From Trochalopteron elliotii (taxonomy: Eukaryota > Chordata > Aves > Passeriformes > Leiothrichidae), in assembly GCA_024734555.1 (NCBI GenBank), contig JANPWX010000247.1, forward strand, positions 62,001 through 126,000: a stretch of DNA of 64,000 bases. Direction: 5' to 3'. Each line of letters begins with the position of its first letter. Positions within the stretch are counted from its first letter, which is position 1. The notes under the pieces are model-generated. The model searched no databases, was not told where the DNA came from, and saw nothing but the letters and a program-made list of their open reading frames with translations. A program made the position numbers and the translations under genes. Shown in pieces: positions 25,901 through 38,504 of the stretch.

Positions 25901-28900
25901 TTGTGTGGATTCCCTATATTTAGCAAAGTTTTCCCAGCATCCAGAAGGCTGTCTGTATTCAGTTGCTTTCAACAAAGCACTTGAAATTCCCCAACAAGTC
26001 ATTAGTCTTGCAAAAGCAAAGAGAAAGTACTAATTAACATGGTCAGGAGATAATTTCAAGCAGTAAGACAGGTCTTCCAACCCTACCAGGAGCAGTGTTG
26101 ATACACAGACCCCGAGTCACCTAGAGCAAATTCCAGCAGTCCCACCCCTTGCAGGATCATTCTCAGAGCCAGGATTCCAGGCCTGCCTCAGAGAACAACT
26201 CTCAGGGTGGGGTTTTGTGCTCCCCCTCATCCAGGTCAATGGAGGGCACTGCAGGAAGAGTACCACTTCCACACCCTCCTAACAAACCACTTTTGCTTCA
26301 GCTGTAGAGGCTGTGTAAACACTGAGGAAGCTAGTTTAGCTCCATAATCCAGCAGGAAACTCATCCACCAAGAGAAAAGGCTTTCTGAGAAATGGATTCT
26401 GCTCCTAGCATCACCCCAGACTTAAAGGATGGTCTGAGAAAGACCAGAGTTTCACTGCTCAACAAAGATCCAGCGGGTTGGGCTACGAAGTAAGTGACTA
26501 TAATCAAATCAGCTCTGTGAATTTGTGCCTTAGTTTCCTTCCTATAGTAACAGTATCTGTCTTCAGCTGGTTTTTGGGAGGCTTAATATCCATGAAACAC
26601 CCAGAGATCCTTTCATACAGACAAGGACTTTATATTAATCACACAATGTGATTACAGTTACTGAAAACACTTTGTCCCTTTTAAAGGTACCAGTAATGTA
26701 GAAAGCAGAAATCCTTAACTCAGACATAAATACATTCTTCATTTAGCAAAAAGCTTATAGAAAGGGAAAAGGCAAACACATAGGCATGTATGTATTCGTC
26801 CATTTGAAAAGAGCTGCATTCCATAGCACTCCCTGGCTTGCATGTATCTAACAAAATATCTATTTAGGAAAATGTGACTAGCACAACCAGCTATGCAATG
26901 CTCACATCTGCTAATCCTTTACTGCTCAAGTAATCATCTTCACTTGCAAAAAGATTTATACCATTTTGGGTGCAGGCGAAAAGAAGCTAAGCACTTCAAA
27001 ACTCTTGCAACTGACTATCTTGAGGGAAGCACTGCCTTTATGGTCCTTTCCAGCAGCGTATAGAGGGATCTCATTTCTGGAGATGGGTAGAATTACTTTA
27101 GATAGCTCAGACAGGTACAGAATGGACAGAGGAAAGGCTTGTGGCTACAATATTTACCATACTGGGTGATGCTGGTAGCTCTATTTCATTTGCACAGGTT
27201 AAACAGCACTGCTCCCTCAACCACAGCTGCTTCACACTGCTGTGTTACTAGGTACTTTCACAGACACACTCCCCCCCGGGCCCCCAAACTTCACAATTAA
27301 GGGACACCAGCTGAAAACTTGCCTTGCCTCTCTGAGATACAACCACCTGACAGCCTGGGATGGGTTCTGAACTCAGCCAGGTCCTACTCTGGAGGGTTAC
27401 TCCAGACTGACACCAGAGCATGGCTCCAACTAAGCCATGTGCATCTGTGTGGTTTAGGATTTCCCTTTGCCAGGCTGGGGGGAAGGGAATGGCTCTTGTG
27501 TTCCTGCATTGTATGAGCAGATCAGGGTCGCCAAACAGAGTGGTGAGGGAGAGTGGGGTGCCAAGAAAATACAGCATACACACAAGCAGCCCTGTGTAAC
27601 AGCCCTGCCCTCCATAGCAGACAGGGTGCAACCACTGCACAAGGACAACTCTCCTCTCCCTTGTGTACCACAGGCAGCCCTCACTGGCTGGGAAGCATAA
27701 AAACAGTTTGACAGATTTTGACCTTGTGCACCTTTTTTTGATGGACAGCTCTCCATGGATCCCTGCCTGCCTGTTCAGCTGCCTTCTCACCTTTGTACAA
27801 CTAGATCAGTGTCAGAGCCAGGGTGTGCCCAGCATCCTTACATCTCCCACTTTGCAGTATAGACATGTCCCACCCTGTAACAATGAACTCCAGAGTACTC
27901 CACTGCTGGCTTGTTCTGCTAGAAGAGCTGTGCACCCTCGTTCAAGTGGTGTGTAAGCAGGACAGGACTCAGCCATATATATATCCCTCTCAGGCACCTT
28001 GCTCTTCAAATTCAGGGGCAGCCCCCAGTGATTTCACCCCACAAATGCCATACAATGTCCTCTGTGGCCCATGGCCAGTACTTCTGGTAACCTGACCTAG
28101 CTTTGAACAAGTTCTACAGCTCAGAGAACACAGTCAGGAGCCCAGGCCATGCCTACTAGGGCTGTGCAGGCATTGCCTCCTCTCATTCAGCAAATCCTGG
28201 AGAAGAAAGCACCTTCACTAAACCTCTCATATACCTGTGCCTAGATTTTAAAAAAGACATTTTCTAATACAGGAAGACAGGCATACATGATTTTGTCTAG
28301 CCCCTACCTGGCTCCAGATAAGGATTTACTCAAGAGATTCCACTTTGTTGCTCATCATGAAACACCTGCCCAACACCACAGAAAAAACTCATCTCAAAAT
28401 TGGGATTAGGAGGAAATGTAGGACATAGACTGAATTGCATACTGTTGAATACCAATGCCTGCTTTGAGATCAAGAACTGCAACTTCATTGCCCTTGTAGC
28501 ATGATTTTGCATTAACTGCTTCCACAGGTTCTTGAAGGCCTTCTTAAACTCTCTTCTACAGTGAAACACAGTCTCCTCTCATTCTTGTTTTCTCAATTTT
28601 GGTCTAGAGAAATCTGAAAGTCTTCTTTGGTAGTATGAACGTTTTAAAACTAATTTTTTTTATAATGATCAAACATCTCAGCTTTGTAACAATTTCTTCT
28701 TTTATTCTTCAGAAGAAATTAAAGGCTCCAGGTCAGCAAAATTATCTGTGATGCAGCTGCTGCTCTGAACACCGGGCCTGCCAAGACCAGGTCCATCCCA
28801 GCACATCCCATCCCCTGTGACTTTAGGACCACCCAGAAGTGATGACATTATCACAAGAGGCATCATAGCCTCTCTTTGGTCTTCTACAGAACATGTACTA

Positions 28901-29639
28901 AACATGCTTTCCCCTGGTTCTTTCTAATTCTAAATCTAATTAGAAAGATTATAATGACATATAAATACCTAAATTCATTGTCACTAATTTGTAATTCCTC
29001 ACAAGGGCAACTGAAACAATCACACACATACAGACACCCTTCCCTACACAGGAGGAATGCCTTTTGGTACAGTTGGAAAAGTGTGATAGACTTCTGGGGC
29101 ACCAAGGGCTTTTGAGGACCATATCTTCACTCTACTCACAGATCCATTTGCACTAGAATTTGACCAGTCATTCCAAACAGCTGCCTGTCCATTCTAATTA
29201 CCTTCCAAAAAGCTATTCCTTTCTATTCCCAAATGCAAAAAACCTTCTCCCTTCAAAATTATAAAGGTTGAAAGTCTGCAATGGACAATATTTTGTCCAA
29301 GTTTAACTAAGGCACTTTGGTTTCTGTGCTCTTTATCAATTGACCTCGACAAGCATTTAAAACTCTCCAGCTTTTTTCTCCCTTATGGATTTAGTTCAGG
29401 TATTTTCTTTAATGTCTATCATTCAGATAATTTTGGAGATTTTCCTGAGTCTCACAATCCTATTGATCTCAGAGAAACCATCTATATTTACTGAAGAATG
29501 AGTGGGAATATAGTCTTACTATCATTTGGAAATATGCTATAAAATGGATAATCTCTAAAGTACCTGGACTATGTCCACATGGTTTGATAAGGGATGGAAC
29601 TGATGCCTCACATTTTAGCTTTCGAGTTTTTCAGATTCT

Positions 29640-30070
29640 GTGCTACCTTGAGGTGTAGTTCTGAGCCTCATATTAAGTATTAGTAAGCTCTCTTCACAGA
29701 GTAGGTAGACAAAACAAATCTTTTTCCTGCTGAAGACCAAGGACAACGAGTTCAACTTTCAGGCCCAAAAGCATAAACAACAGTGGAGTGAAGAGAGAAA
29801 CAAGAAGGATGAGACCGCACAACCTGAAACTGTAATTGGACAATTAAACCCCAATATGCAACCATTTGCATATTAAAACTTATAAAAGTGTAAGACCTCA
29901 TGATGGGTCATCCATTTTGTGACCACTTTAAGTTCACTTTGGGTGTAGCCCTGGTCAGACTCTTGTCTTGCCCAAGGTGTACCCTTAAAGGCCCTTCAAT
30001 AAACGTCTACTTTATTCTCTAGCTCCGTTTAGTCTCTGTTTCAAGTCAGCCTCCCCAAGGCATCAGAGCC
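29640..30070 (+). mobile_element. Solo LTR of an endogenous retrovirus
   Basis: The stretch has LTR architecture. A TATA box (TATAAAAG, 29881-29888) is followed about 110 bases later by AATAAA (29998-30003). A T-rich U5 follows, ending near CTCCCCAAGGCA. Octamer-like ATTTGCAT (29864-29871) lies just upstream of the TATA box. No retroviral internal sequence (gag, pol, env or primer-binding site) is seen on either side, so it is a solitary LTR left by recombination. The exact termini and target-site duplication could not be fixed, and the family (ERVL- or ERVK-like) is undetermined. Confidence 0.6.
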
Positions 30071-31061
30071 AGCCCAAATTTGTGCAAATCAAGCCTCCCA
30101 GCTGATCTCCAGGACCCATTGCTTTACATGAATACCTGTGCACACAAAGCAAGGGAGATGTGTGCAACTTATGTGTACATTTTTCGGCCTGTGTTGCCTC
30201 TAGGATGTAAAGCCAGCAACATAAACCAGCACGTAGCCATTTAGGACAGGAAGTGAATAACTATATTTAGCTGAACCTGTAGTAGAAAGTAGATGATCAG
30301 AATTTTGCTGACATTTGTGCCCCCATTCCGGTGAGCACTGGTATAAGACTGTCTGCAGTGACAAGATGTTCCTGCTCAGGGGCAATATTCCCAGTGTGGT
30401 CTGTCCTCTAGGAACCAAAAGGACAGATGCCCTCTCTGCTACCACCAGTACCACTGCACAATGTGTTCCAAGCATCCATTACATTTGGCAAGGTCTCACA
30501 TACTGGAAGTGCTGAAAAAACCATGTAACAAGGAACTGTGGTTGTAAACGTGCTTTTCAGTTAAACAAATTTCAGGAGATTTTTGTCTCCTCCGTATGAA
30601 ATTCAGGTAGCTTTGGAGAGCACCTCCTTCTTTGTATCTTTACAGTCTTGGTGCAACGCATCTTGAGCACAGAGATTTCCCTCTTGAGAAGCACCATCCC
30701 CTTCAACTGCAAAGTTTATCCCTTTTCAGATCTTGACAAACAGCAGGGATTTAATAACACTGATTTGTTTCCAGTTGCCTGAACTGTCCCCCATTTAAAT
30801 ACCACATCTCACAGGTTCTGGTGGGAGTGCTCCTTTTCTTTGAGGAGTACTTTGCATTGGGTCCAAGACTTCCCGAGGCCAACAGGACTTTTTCCACTGA
30901 TTCAAATAATCTGAGATTTGGCCCTTTACAAAGGATGGCTCTTGAGAAATTTTAAAGAAATTTTTTCTCAGTTCAAACCTGAACCTGATAAAAGTTGGTA
31001 TAAGATTTATTTACTCCACTGCAGAGACATATATGTAGCCTGGATAGAAAAATCCCTTGAT

Positions 31062-31185
31062 AACAAAGCTCTTGTGGCCAACTAATAACACCAAGGTCAT
31101 GGGTTTGATCCCTGTATGGGCTATTCACTCAAGAATTGGACTCACTGATCCTTGTGGGATCACAGAATATTCTATGATTCTGTGA
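31062..31185 (+). mobile_element. tRNA-Ile-derived SINE with CR1-like tail (TguSINE1-like)
   Basis: The head reads CTAATAACACCAAGGTCATG followed by GGTTTGATCCCTGTATGGGC. This closely tracks tRNA-Ile (CTAATAACGCCAAGGTCGCG, GGTTCGATCCCCGTACGGGC) and contains a recognisable B box. A linker, AAGAATTGGACTCACTGATC, leads into a CR1-type tail (CCTTGTGGGATCACAGAATA, then TTCTATGATTCTGTGA). The 5' A-box part is weak or truncated. From memory this is the layout of TguSINE1, described in zebra finch. It is a relic and not a functional tRNA gene. Confidence 0.75.
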
Positions 31186-31239
31186 AAACTCCCATTCCAG
31201 CAGAAGTCATGGTTTTCATAGCATGCTTCATAGGTTCTC

Positions 31240-31315
31240 TGGGCTGCTCTACACAGGAGATCAGACTAGACAATTAAAACATTCCCTTCTGAAGCTAAAT
31301 TCTGTGAATCTATGA
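31240..31315 (+). mobile_element. Old CR1-type 3' tail
   Basis: GGAGATCAGACTAGACAATT, then CATTCCCTTCTGAAGCTAAA and TTCTGTGAATCTATGA, resemble the older amniote CR1 or CR1-mobilised SINE tail (gatcagactagatgatct..cccttctggccttaaattctatgaatctatga). Only the tail is left. It lies just after the SINE. Confidence 0.5.
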
Positions 31316-34300
31316 GAGTGCTTCAGTTTACAGATTCCTTTAGTGTTTGACCTCTTTATGGCTACATTCATCACATGAAATCTGTCAACTGTGATGTGGG
31401 TTTCTTGCCAAAAAAGACATGTCTCCAAAAGATGCACAATCATTTCATTAGGTAATCTGGTGTCCCAGAAATGAGACCCACTGTAACCCATCCCAGCTAT
31501 CTGAAACAGTACTTTTCTCAAAGATGGATTCAATATTTGCACATAACATCTCTGTCTCAGCTCCTGCCTGCTCTGCTCATCATATCCTCCATACATTTGC
31601 CAGATGTTGGAGTGAAGGCATATATCTTTACATGAAACCATGGTCACTGTGGTCAAGTAGCTCACATTTCTCCAGATATTTTGTGATCTCACCACTTATT
31701 AATGTTCCTAGGAGTTATCCTGACTCTAGGTGAGAATTAATGGTTAAATTTCCCTGCTTCTCTCCCATAGCATTTTGGAAGAATTTGATTATATTGATTT
31801 CTATCCAGCCCCTAACTGCACTTCTCCCTCATTCCTCTCTGAGTAGCTACTAATTCCAGAGGCAGATTTCTCCCCAGTGTCTTTCTGATATTTGACAGAT
31901 ATAAATCAGCAAAACTTGTCTATGGATTTACTACATGCAGAATAGACCCTAGTCCTTACTAGGAATGAATGCATGGATATTTCCAAGTTGCTGGGGTACT
32001 TCCATGATAATTTGCACTGCCACAGTTTCTGTGCATGTGAGTAAGCTTTCCCTTTTAACTAATGTTAAAACTATTCTGAACAGAGGGGCAATCTCAGAAA
32101 TTTGTCATGCTAGTTTTGTGCACAGAATTTTAAAATCAGGTCTAGGTTCTCCATCAACACCTTGCCTTAGGTTACCATTTCTTTTGAAAGCTATGAACTC
32201 CAAATACTTTGCGTAATTTGTGCCTAATTCAGTGTAACCATAACAGGAAATCAGCTAAACACCATTTAGAAATGTTTCTAATTCTGTAATGTGTTGGAAG
32301 CCACGATGTACACACGCTAAAGTGTAATTTTGAGGATCAATATTATAGCAGGTAAACAGAAAGAGTTAAAATAGATTTTAAAATACCCAAGTTCCCTTTT
32401 ATGCATGGGAGATAGATTGGAAATAAAAACAATCAGTTAATGAAATAAAAAGTCAATCTGTTAAATTGTTCAGATGTTCAAAAACCTATGAAGAATGCAA
32501 GCAGCATGTCGATTGATGCTTCAGTATTCCTCCAACCTGAGGACTGATTGATTTACAGTCCTAATCTAGGGTGTACAGCTTCTTTACTTTCTCCTGAAAC
32601 TCTAAACAGAAAACAAACCTTTGCAAACATGTGGCTCCTTTCTGACATCTCAGAAAGAGACAAGTGAATATATCTTCCAGTTTATCATACTTAACATCTT
32701 AACTGTCACAAATGCAGTGAATATCTCCAAAGAACAAATTCTTTGGTTTACCATATAGTATGTTCCTCTTGCCAGTCTACAGGGATTGGATGCTTTCATT
32801 TTTTCCTGACAGCTGCATGATCTTTGTCCCTCAGTGTTTAACATTCCATGGAATTGAGGAATTATATCTTGAAACAGGAGTGGCATTGCTCCATTTAATG
32901 CAAACAACTGAACAAGGCAAAAGCAGTGACAACTGCAATGCAGGGTTCTGCCTCCGTCCCCCCCACTCCATGTATTTGGGAACAGTGCTATGGTAAAACC
33001 ATCACATGGTGGCCTGGCAGCAGCAATTTCTCTCCCTTTTCCCCCTTTTTTGACTGAGGGTGCTCTAAGTAGGGCAGCACCCTCAGCAACTGGAAATGCA
33101 AGTATCCCATACCCACCCATCCACACAGCTGCTTCTACTGCATTCATCTCAGAAATATCTGGGAGCTTTTATTCATGGAAAACAGGCTAAGGTTGTTAGA
33201 CCGATAAGAAAAAGTCTCAGTATCTGGTATTATTATGGTTTTCCAAGGGGGAAGGGGGAGTTGTGTGACTAACAGTTTCAGAAGCTATGCAATTTTTCCC
33301 ATTTGTTTACAACAGGAAACAGAAATGCCCAGCTTCAGCATGGGCTTTATGATACCACCAAGCCTTGGGAAGATTCAGCCTTATCCTGGAATCCCAGTAG
33401 CTTGCTGACTGTTCTCCGTATCAAAACCAATTTTCTCTCACACTGTTTCTCTGGGATTTGGTCCTGCAAGGTGCAGTTTTTCAGCCAGAAGCAAGGAAAG
33501 CCTGTAGTCTTTTCCTGACAGAAAGTACACTTAAAGTCTCCTGGGAGTCTGGGGACAGGGTTTGTGTACACCTTAATGTGCAGGCACTGAAGTGACCATC
33601 ATAGGGATGAGCCCTTATCCACTTCTGCATTTGAGCAGAAACAAAGCAAGCCTTCCAGAAAAGCTTTGTCACATTTCCAAAAGCAAAGAAGTCCCTTTTT
33701 CTGTCCTTTGCCCCAGACTGCAGCTTGGGATTCATCCCTCTTCCTTAAATAGCATGGTTCAAGCTAAATAAAGGTATTGCCGTTTGTTTTTAGCTGGAAC
33801 ATGTCTGTTAAAGGAAATACTGCAAATTACAACACAGTCATGCCACACCACTGTGTAACTAGTAACTCAGCAGTCAGCTCACAAATGCAGCCGAGAACTC
33901 TTTGTTAAGTAGGAAAAGGAAAGCAACAGTTATTAAAAATGAACAGTCACTAAAGATTCAGGACTTACCCTGAGTCATCCCTGGCTCCTTTCTCTCCTGC
34001 TGATGTTTTCATCATTACAGCAAACTTCAAGTCACTTTCTGTATCACAGTGGCTTGAGAGTTCCTCGGTCAGAAAAGCAATTCCTTCCCATCGCTGAGCA
34101 GAACTTCCACATCCTCAGGTTTTGTACTGAAGATGGTATTTCAAGGGCGTGAGGGGGAAGATGTTTAAAACCAGCTTCAGGTTCAGTAGTATCAGAGGGC
34201 GGAGGACTAAACAAGCACTGAAATGAAAGCAAACTACCAAGAAGATCCGATTTTAGCCTCTCTTATTTCTACTTCCTGTATTTATATGAACGGGGGATTT

Positions 34301-34329
34301 CAGGAAGAGGCAGTCTTTGGTGGTCAAGG

Positions 34330-34381
<52 letters not shown>
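34330..34381. repeat. (TG)n microsatellite
   Basis: About 25 TG units with one interruption (TGTGCGTGTG) near the left end. Likely polymorphic in length. Confidence 0.97.
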
Positions 34382-34384
<3 letters not shown>

Positions 34385-34679
34385 AAAGCCATATTTAGTA
34401 GTGCAGGCAGGTTAACCTTATTAGAAAGAAGGGCCTGAGACTTCCAACTAGTTTGTTTCTCTAACCTAAGTAAGTTTCAGAGGAAATAATTTTACAGACT
34501 ACAGGTATATCAGGAGGCAACGGAGCACAGTGAACTTTGTAGAGGATTTTGTAAGGCAGCAAAGCAGTAAATCTCCGTCTGCAAATTCCTGAAGCATGTG
34601 TATTTCTACTGCTTGAGTAACTGGAACCAGATGGAGCTTGGAAACCTTTATATTTACACAGGACCTGAGAAAACGAAAT

Positions 34680-34860
34680 GTCTAACGCCAGCAGAGGACA
34701 GCTTGGCAAAAGCATTCCCAGTTAAAGCAAAAGCTTGTGTGACTGCTGGCAAAGGAACAGCTGTCCATGCTGGGACGCTCCCATCGGGCTCCGTGCACGT
34801 TTGACCTGCAGTCACTGAAGTGATCGAGGGTTTGTTGTGTGGGAAACCCGACCCAACACA
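34680..34860. promoter_or_regulatory. Small CpG cluster, possible RIN3 promoter vicinity
   Basis: At least six CpG sites fall within about 85 bases (34775-34860), whereas the rest of the window is strongly CpG-depleted. It lies between the SLC24A4 end and the RIN3 exons, where a minus-strand RIN3 promoter would be expected. It is far smaller than a normal CpG island, and no initiating exon could be defined, so this is only a pointer. Confidence 0.2.
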
Positions 34861-37800
34861 CACCAGCTGTGGAGGCTGGGGGCTGGCAGATGTGCTGTCA
34901 GACAGGGCTGGTGGCACTCCTGCTTGGCAGCCCCCTTGCTCCAGAAATATTTGATGTTAGGAGAATACATCATGGAAAAAATGAGGCAGAAGTAGAAAAG
35001 TAGAAAGAAAAGGTAGAGAAAAGCAATTGCATGGAATGGGGTGGGAGACAAAAGTAACTTTTTGCCCCTTTTATCTTTAGAAGGAATTTCTCAGCCTTCT
35101 AAAAAATAGTGCCACACAGTCCACAGTGGAAATACAAATGCCAGGGAGCTGTCAGTGTACTGGCAAGAGGGAAGCTAGACCTCAGTGTAGAACACAGAGC
35201 CAATTCTGCTGGCATTGAGCTAGAGAGAGGGTCAGGGAGACTTTTACAATCGCCAAGTCACACCTTTGATGTAACACAAGACAAAATTTTCCTTTTTTTT
35301 TTTTAATAAAGACTGTAACTTCAGTTCACATTAGGAAATTTATCTTCTAGCTTTTACAAGGATTTATCTTAGAAATTATTGTCTTAGAAAGAGCCTTACT
35401 GAAAGACTGCATGAAGGAAAATTCACCACCCTTCTAAGTTAGGTATGTTAGTGCTTAGTTGCTGATATTATTTAAATTCATGCCTGATTTTTTGCCTTAT
35501 CTAATTTTAAATTTTCAGCTACTGTATATTTTCCTTTTCTACTATACTAAGGATCTCCTTGCTCCATCTCCTGGAATAATTTTCAGGCAATGACAAACTC
35601 ATTCAATGAAAAATTTAGTCCTCTTAGACAAACTGGTTGGCTGAGATTCACTCATCCCTTACTGCAGACTTGTCAGATCTCAGCTCTGAATCCTTCTGTG
35701 GGTTCTTAGCCCAGAGGTCCAAGAAAAAATACCTTCTAGATTTGTTCACCAGCTGGGCACCTTTGAAACCCATCTCAGGTATTGGCACAAGAACAGTCAC
35801 CTACACGCACCACACAAATTCAACTCTACCCCAGTTTCCACTTCCCTCTCCTGCAATTCAGCAGGGACCGGGCCCACTCAGCATTTGCCCTTGCTCTGCA
35901 GGAAAAATGGTTTGCTGAGACAAAAAACTGCAAAGTTCTGGTCCCTTGCATGGACCTGCTCACACAGAGAAAACTGTTCACACAAGTGGGCAGCCGGCCT
36001 AGGCAAAGATTTTGCAAATGCAGAACACAACAGAGTTAGACAATTCCAATTATATTTTTAGGGAAGAAGAAAAAAAAAATTACTAGAACTATTAAAAAGG
36101 TCCAGGAAAAAAATGACGAAAATACAGAATACAAAATTCCAATATTTTGGTGCCATCTCAGATTCATGTGATTTGAGTGAAATCTTTCATACTATTTCCA
36201 ATGTAAATAATAAAGTTTCAGAAATTTGAAGTTTTGAAATTTGTTTTGTTAAAGATACTGACCAAATTTAATTTAAAAAGTCACATATTTTCTGCAAAGT
36301 ACTCAGTATTTCTGTAAAATATCTAAAACATGAAAAATAAGACAAATTTTGTCTAAGCTTTATTAGGTGTCTTTTAGAGCCAGAGATTTGACAGGATTAG
36401 TATGTGACTAAGGTGTTCTAGAATCAGGCTTTGGAAAGAAAAAATTACACAAAAGCTACATGACAAAATAATATCCAGTTACTTCAAATTGACGTTCCTC
36501 TGTTATAAATCCAAGCCAAATGAGAGGATTTCATGTCTCTTCTAGGACTGATTCACTCTTTCCATCTTAAGCCACAGCATCCTGCAGCCCTTTTTTTGTA
36601 GTTTTATGCAGCTGTGTTGGAAAGGTTTAAAAATGGCTTATGGGGGAAGCCATTAAGTACAATGAGCACTTGAGCTACAATAAAGGGCTTTCAGAATATG
36701 CCCAGATTACAGGACAGTTCTGCTTTCCATACAGTAGGGAGAGGTTGCATCAATAATATGGCCTGTGAAAGGAGCCCTCAGGAACTGTCATGCCTATTGT
36801 GTCACTAATCCATAGATTACGTGCCTTTTTTAGAGCCTATTACATAACAGATCATGGTGGGTCACCATGTCAAGGATGGAAGGATTAAATGAAGAGGCAC
36901 TTTTCACATTCGGATTCTGATTTTCAGAAGTAAATTCTGTGTATAAGAAGAAATCTTTTTTTTTCCTCAGCTTAGAAAAATTTAGCCTAGTATACACTAA
37001 AGAATTAAATCTTTGGCAAAATTCAGAGAACGCATCCTTTTTGTCCACTTGCATAAGACTTTTCTCTAGATGCAAAAAAGCCCACAGTGGCCAATGCCAG
37101 GTTTATACAGCAGTAGGGATTTCAGTCTCATGCACAGTGCTTAAGAAAAAGATGCTCAAGCTTTGTTTTAACTTGCATCTCCCGGTAGTAAACTGGCTAA
37201 GATTATTCATGAGAAGATTCTTGTCTAATGAAACTGTTAATACACCAGGCCATGAGATGAAGTAAAAAGACTCTTAGCTCCTCTTTTTCCAAGAACTCCA
37301 TTTAAAGTTCTCCTAAGCCCAGCACAGACTGTAGACAATATACGCCCACAAGGAGTCTCCACACACCCTGAAGTGGACTACAGGGATGCTGGAAATGAGC
37401 AGTCAAGGGTAAGAAGGAGTATCTCCAGAGCCTAGGGGACTGGGAAAGTAAAATAGTACTGCATGGCCTTTGGACTTTATTTCCAGCCTCTCATCAGCAT
37501 GCAGTACTTAGTGTGAACCTGCTGGACACCAATATACCAAATGATCAAGCAGCCAAAATGCTCTTGATCAGGGTTTTTCTGAGATTGCCAGAATTGCTTC
37601 TGGACCAGTGCCTCAGTACAGCAAACTGTGTTCTCAGCAAACTGAGTTCTCAGTTTTCTAGTCCCAAAAGTGCAAATTGTGTGTTTCAGAATTGCTGCAA
37701 ATCAAACTGATACACTCAACTCACTCCAAATAATGGCTTAATCCAGACAATACTCCCTAGAATACACAGAAATGTGGGTGTCCTGTCACTCAGTTCAGCA

Positions 37801-37953
37801 GGGTCCAGATTTCACCAAAAAGGTGTACAAGTCCTGTTTGGGTCCCGAAATTTTAGAGTTTCAACAATATACATGAGAACATTTCACATCCGCTGAGAAA
37901 AAAGCTATTACATCATCTGAGAGAAAAACCAGCAAACACTCTTGTTTATATAA

Positions 37954-37959
37954 TTTATT
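37954..37959 (-). promoter_or_regulatory. SLC24A4: Candidate distal poly(A) signal of SLC24A4
   Basis: The canonical AATAAA on the minus strand is followed about 15-20 bases on by a GT/T-rich stretch (GAGTGTTTGCTGGTTTTTC). This is the standard arrangement of cleavage signal and downstream element. The predicted cleavage point is near 37938. Confidence 0.5.
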
Positions 37960-38454
37960 GATAGTGTACATATTTTTATATAGTGCATTATAATACTGAC
38001 TGCTATAATCTTTATAAATGCTGAGTTAACTATTTTTTAAAATTCTCACAACAAAAATAATCCAATATCATGCCAACATTTTGTAACAAATTATCACATT
38101 AAACCCATCTGGATTTCATGACATATTTATCTGTACAACGGACCCCATATCACAGAGCATTCACAGTGCATAAGGTCACAGTCATTGAAAAAAATAAGTA
38201 ACATGAGAGATTTCTGTTATTTACAGTTTACAAACCCATCCCTTTCTGTTTTCAAAGCAAGCAGTTCTAGAAAGTTTTCATAATATTTAAAGAGGTATTG
38301 CACCTCTGAAGGGTGCACTGCAAATGCCTGCAAGTATGAAACACAGGTTTTAAAAAGGTTCAGAAGTTATTTTAGTGACCATAAATGATTTCAAAGAATT
38401 TCTTGCAATGGAGGAGATACCATGGCCAAATTCTATGCTCAGTTCCACTGATAC

Positions 38455-38504
38455 TAATTTGTGCTAACTACCAGGACATTAATTTGTGCCAACTACCAGG
38501 ACAC
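38455..38504. repeat. 25-base tandem duplication
   Basis: Two adjacent copies of TAATTTGTGCTAACTACCAG plus GACAT, differing at two positions, inside the presumed SLC24A4 3' UTR. Confidence 0.9.

Larger units (their letters stand above)
15731..37937. other. RIN3 5' intron and RIN3-SLC24A4 intergenic DNA
   Basis: About 22 kb lies between the first visible RIN3 exon and the end of SLC24A4. It must contain the RIN3 promoter and first exon if the gene is colinear with human RIN3, but I cannot identify them. It contains a tRNA-derived SINE, a CR1 tail, a solo LTR, a TG microsatellite, a 37-base A run and a small cluster of CpG sites near 34680-34860. The rest is unremarkable single-copy-looking sequence. 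Confidence 0.6.

Noticed and set aside
26060..26200. Possible further CR1 fragment
   Set aside because: The phrase GAGTCACCTAGAGCAAATTCC is CR1-like, but the surrounding order does not hold up well enough to call.
27248..27790. 180-codon open frame on the minus strand
   Set aside because: It is the longest single open frame in the window, but its translation has no family resemblance, is Cys/Trp-rich in the manner of GC-rich non-coding DNA, and has an equally open opposite strand. Probably chance.
31062..31140. Possible functional tRNA-Ile gene
   Set aside because: Only the 3' half matches tRNA-Ile, the A box and acceptor stem are lost, and it runs straight into a CR1-type tail, so it is a SINE relic.
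32650..33147. 165-codon open frame on the minus strand
   Set aside because: No recognisable domain, low-complexity basic and Gly stretches, and no splice or promoter context. Treated as a chance ORF.
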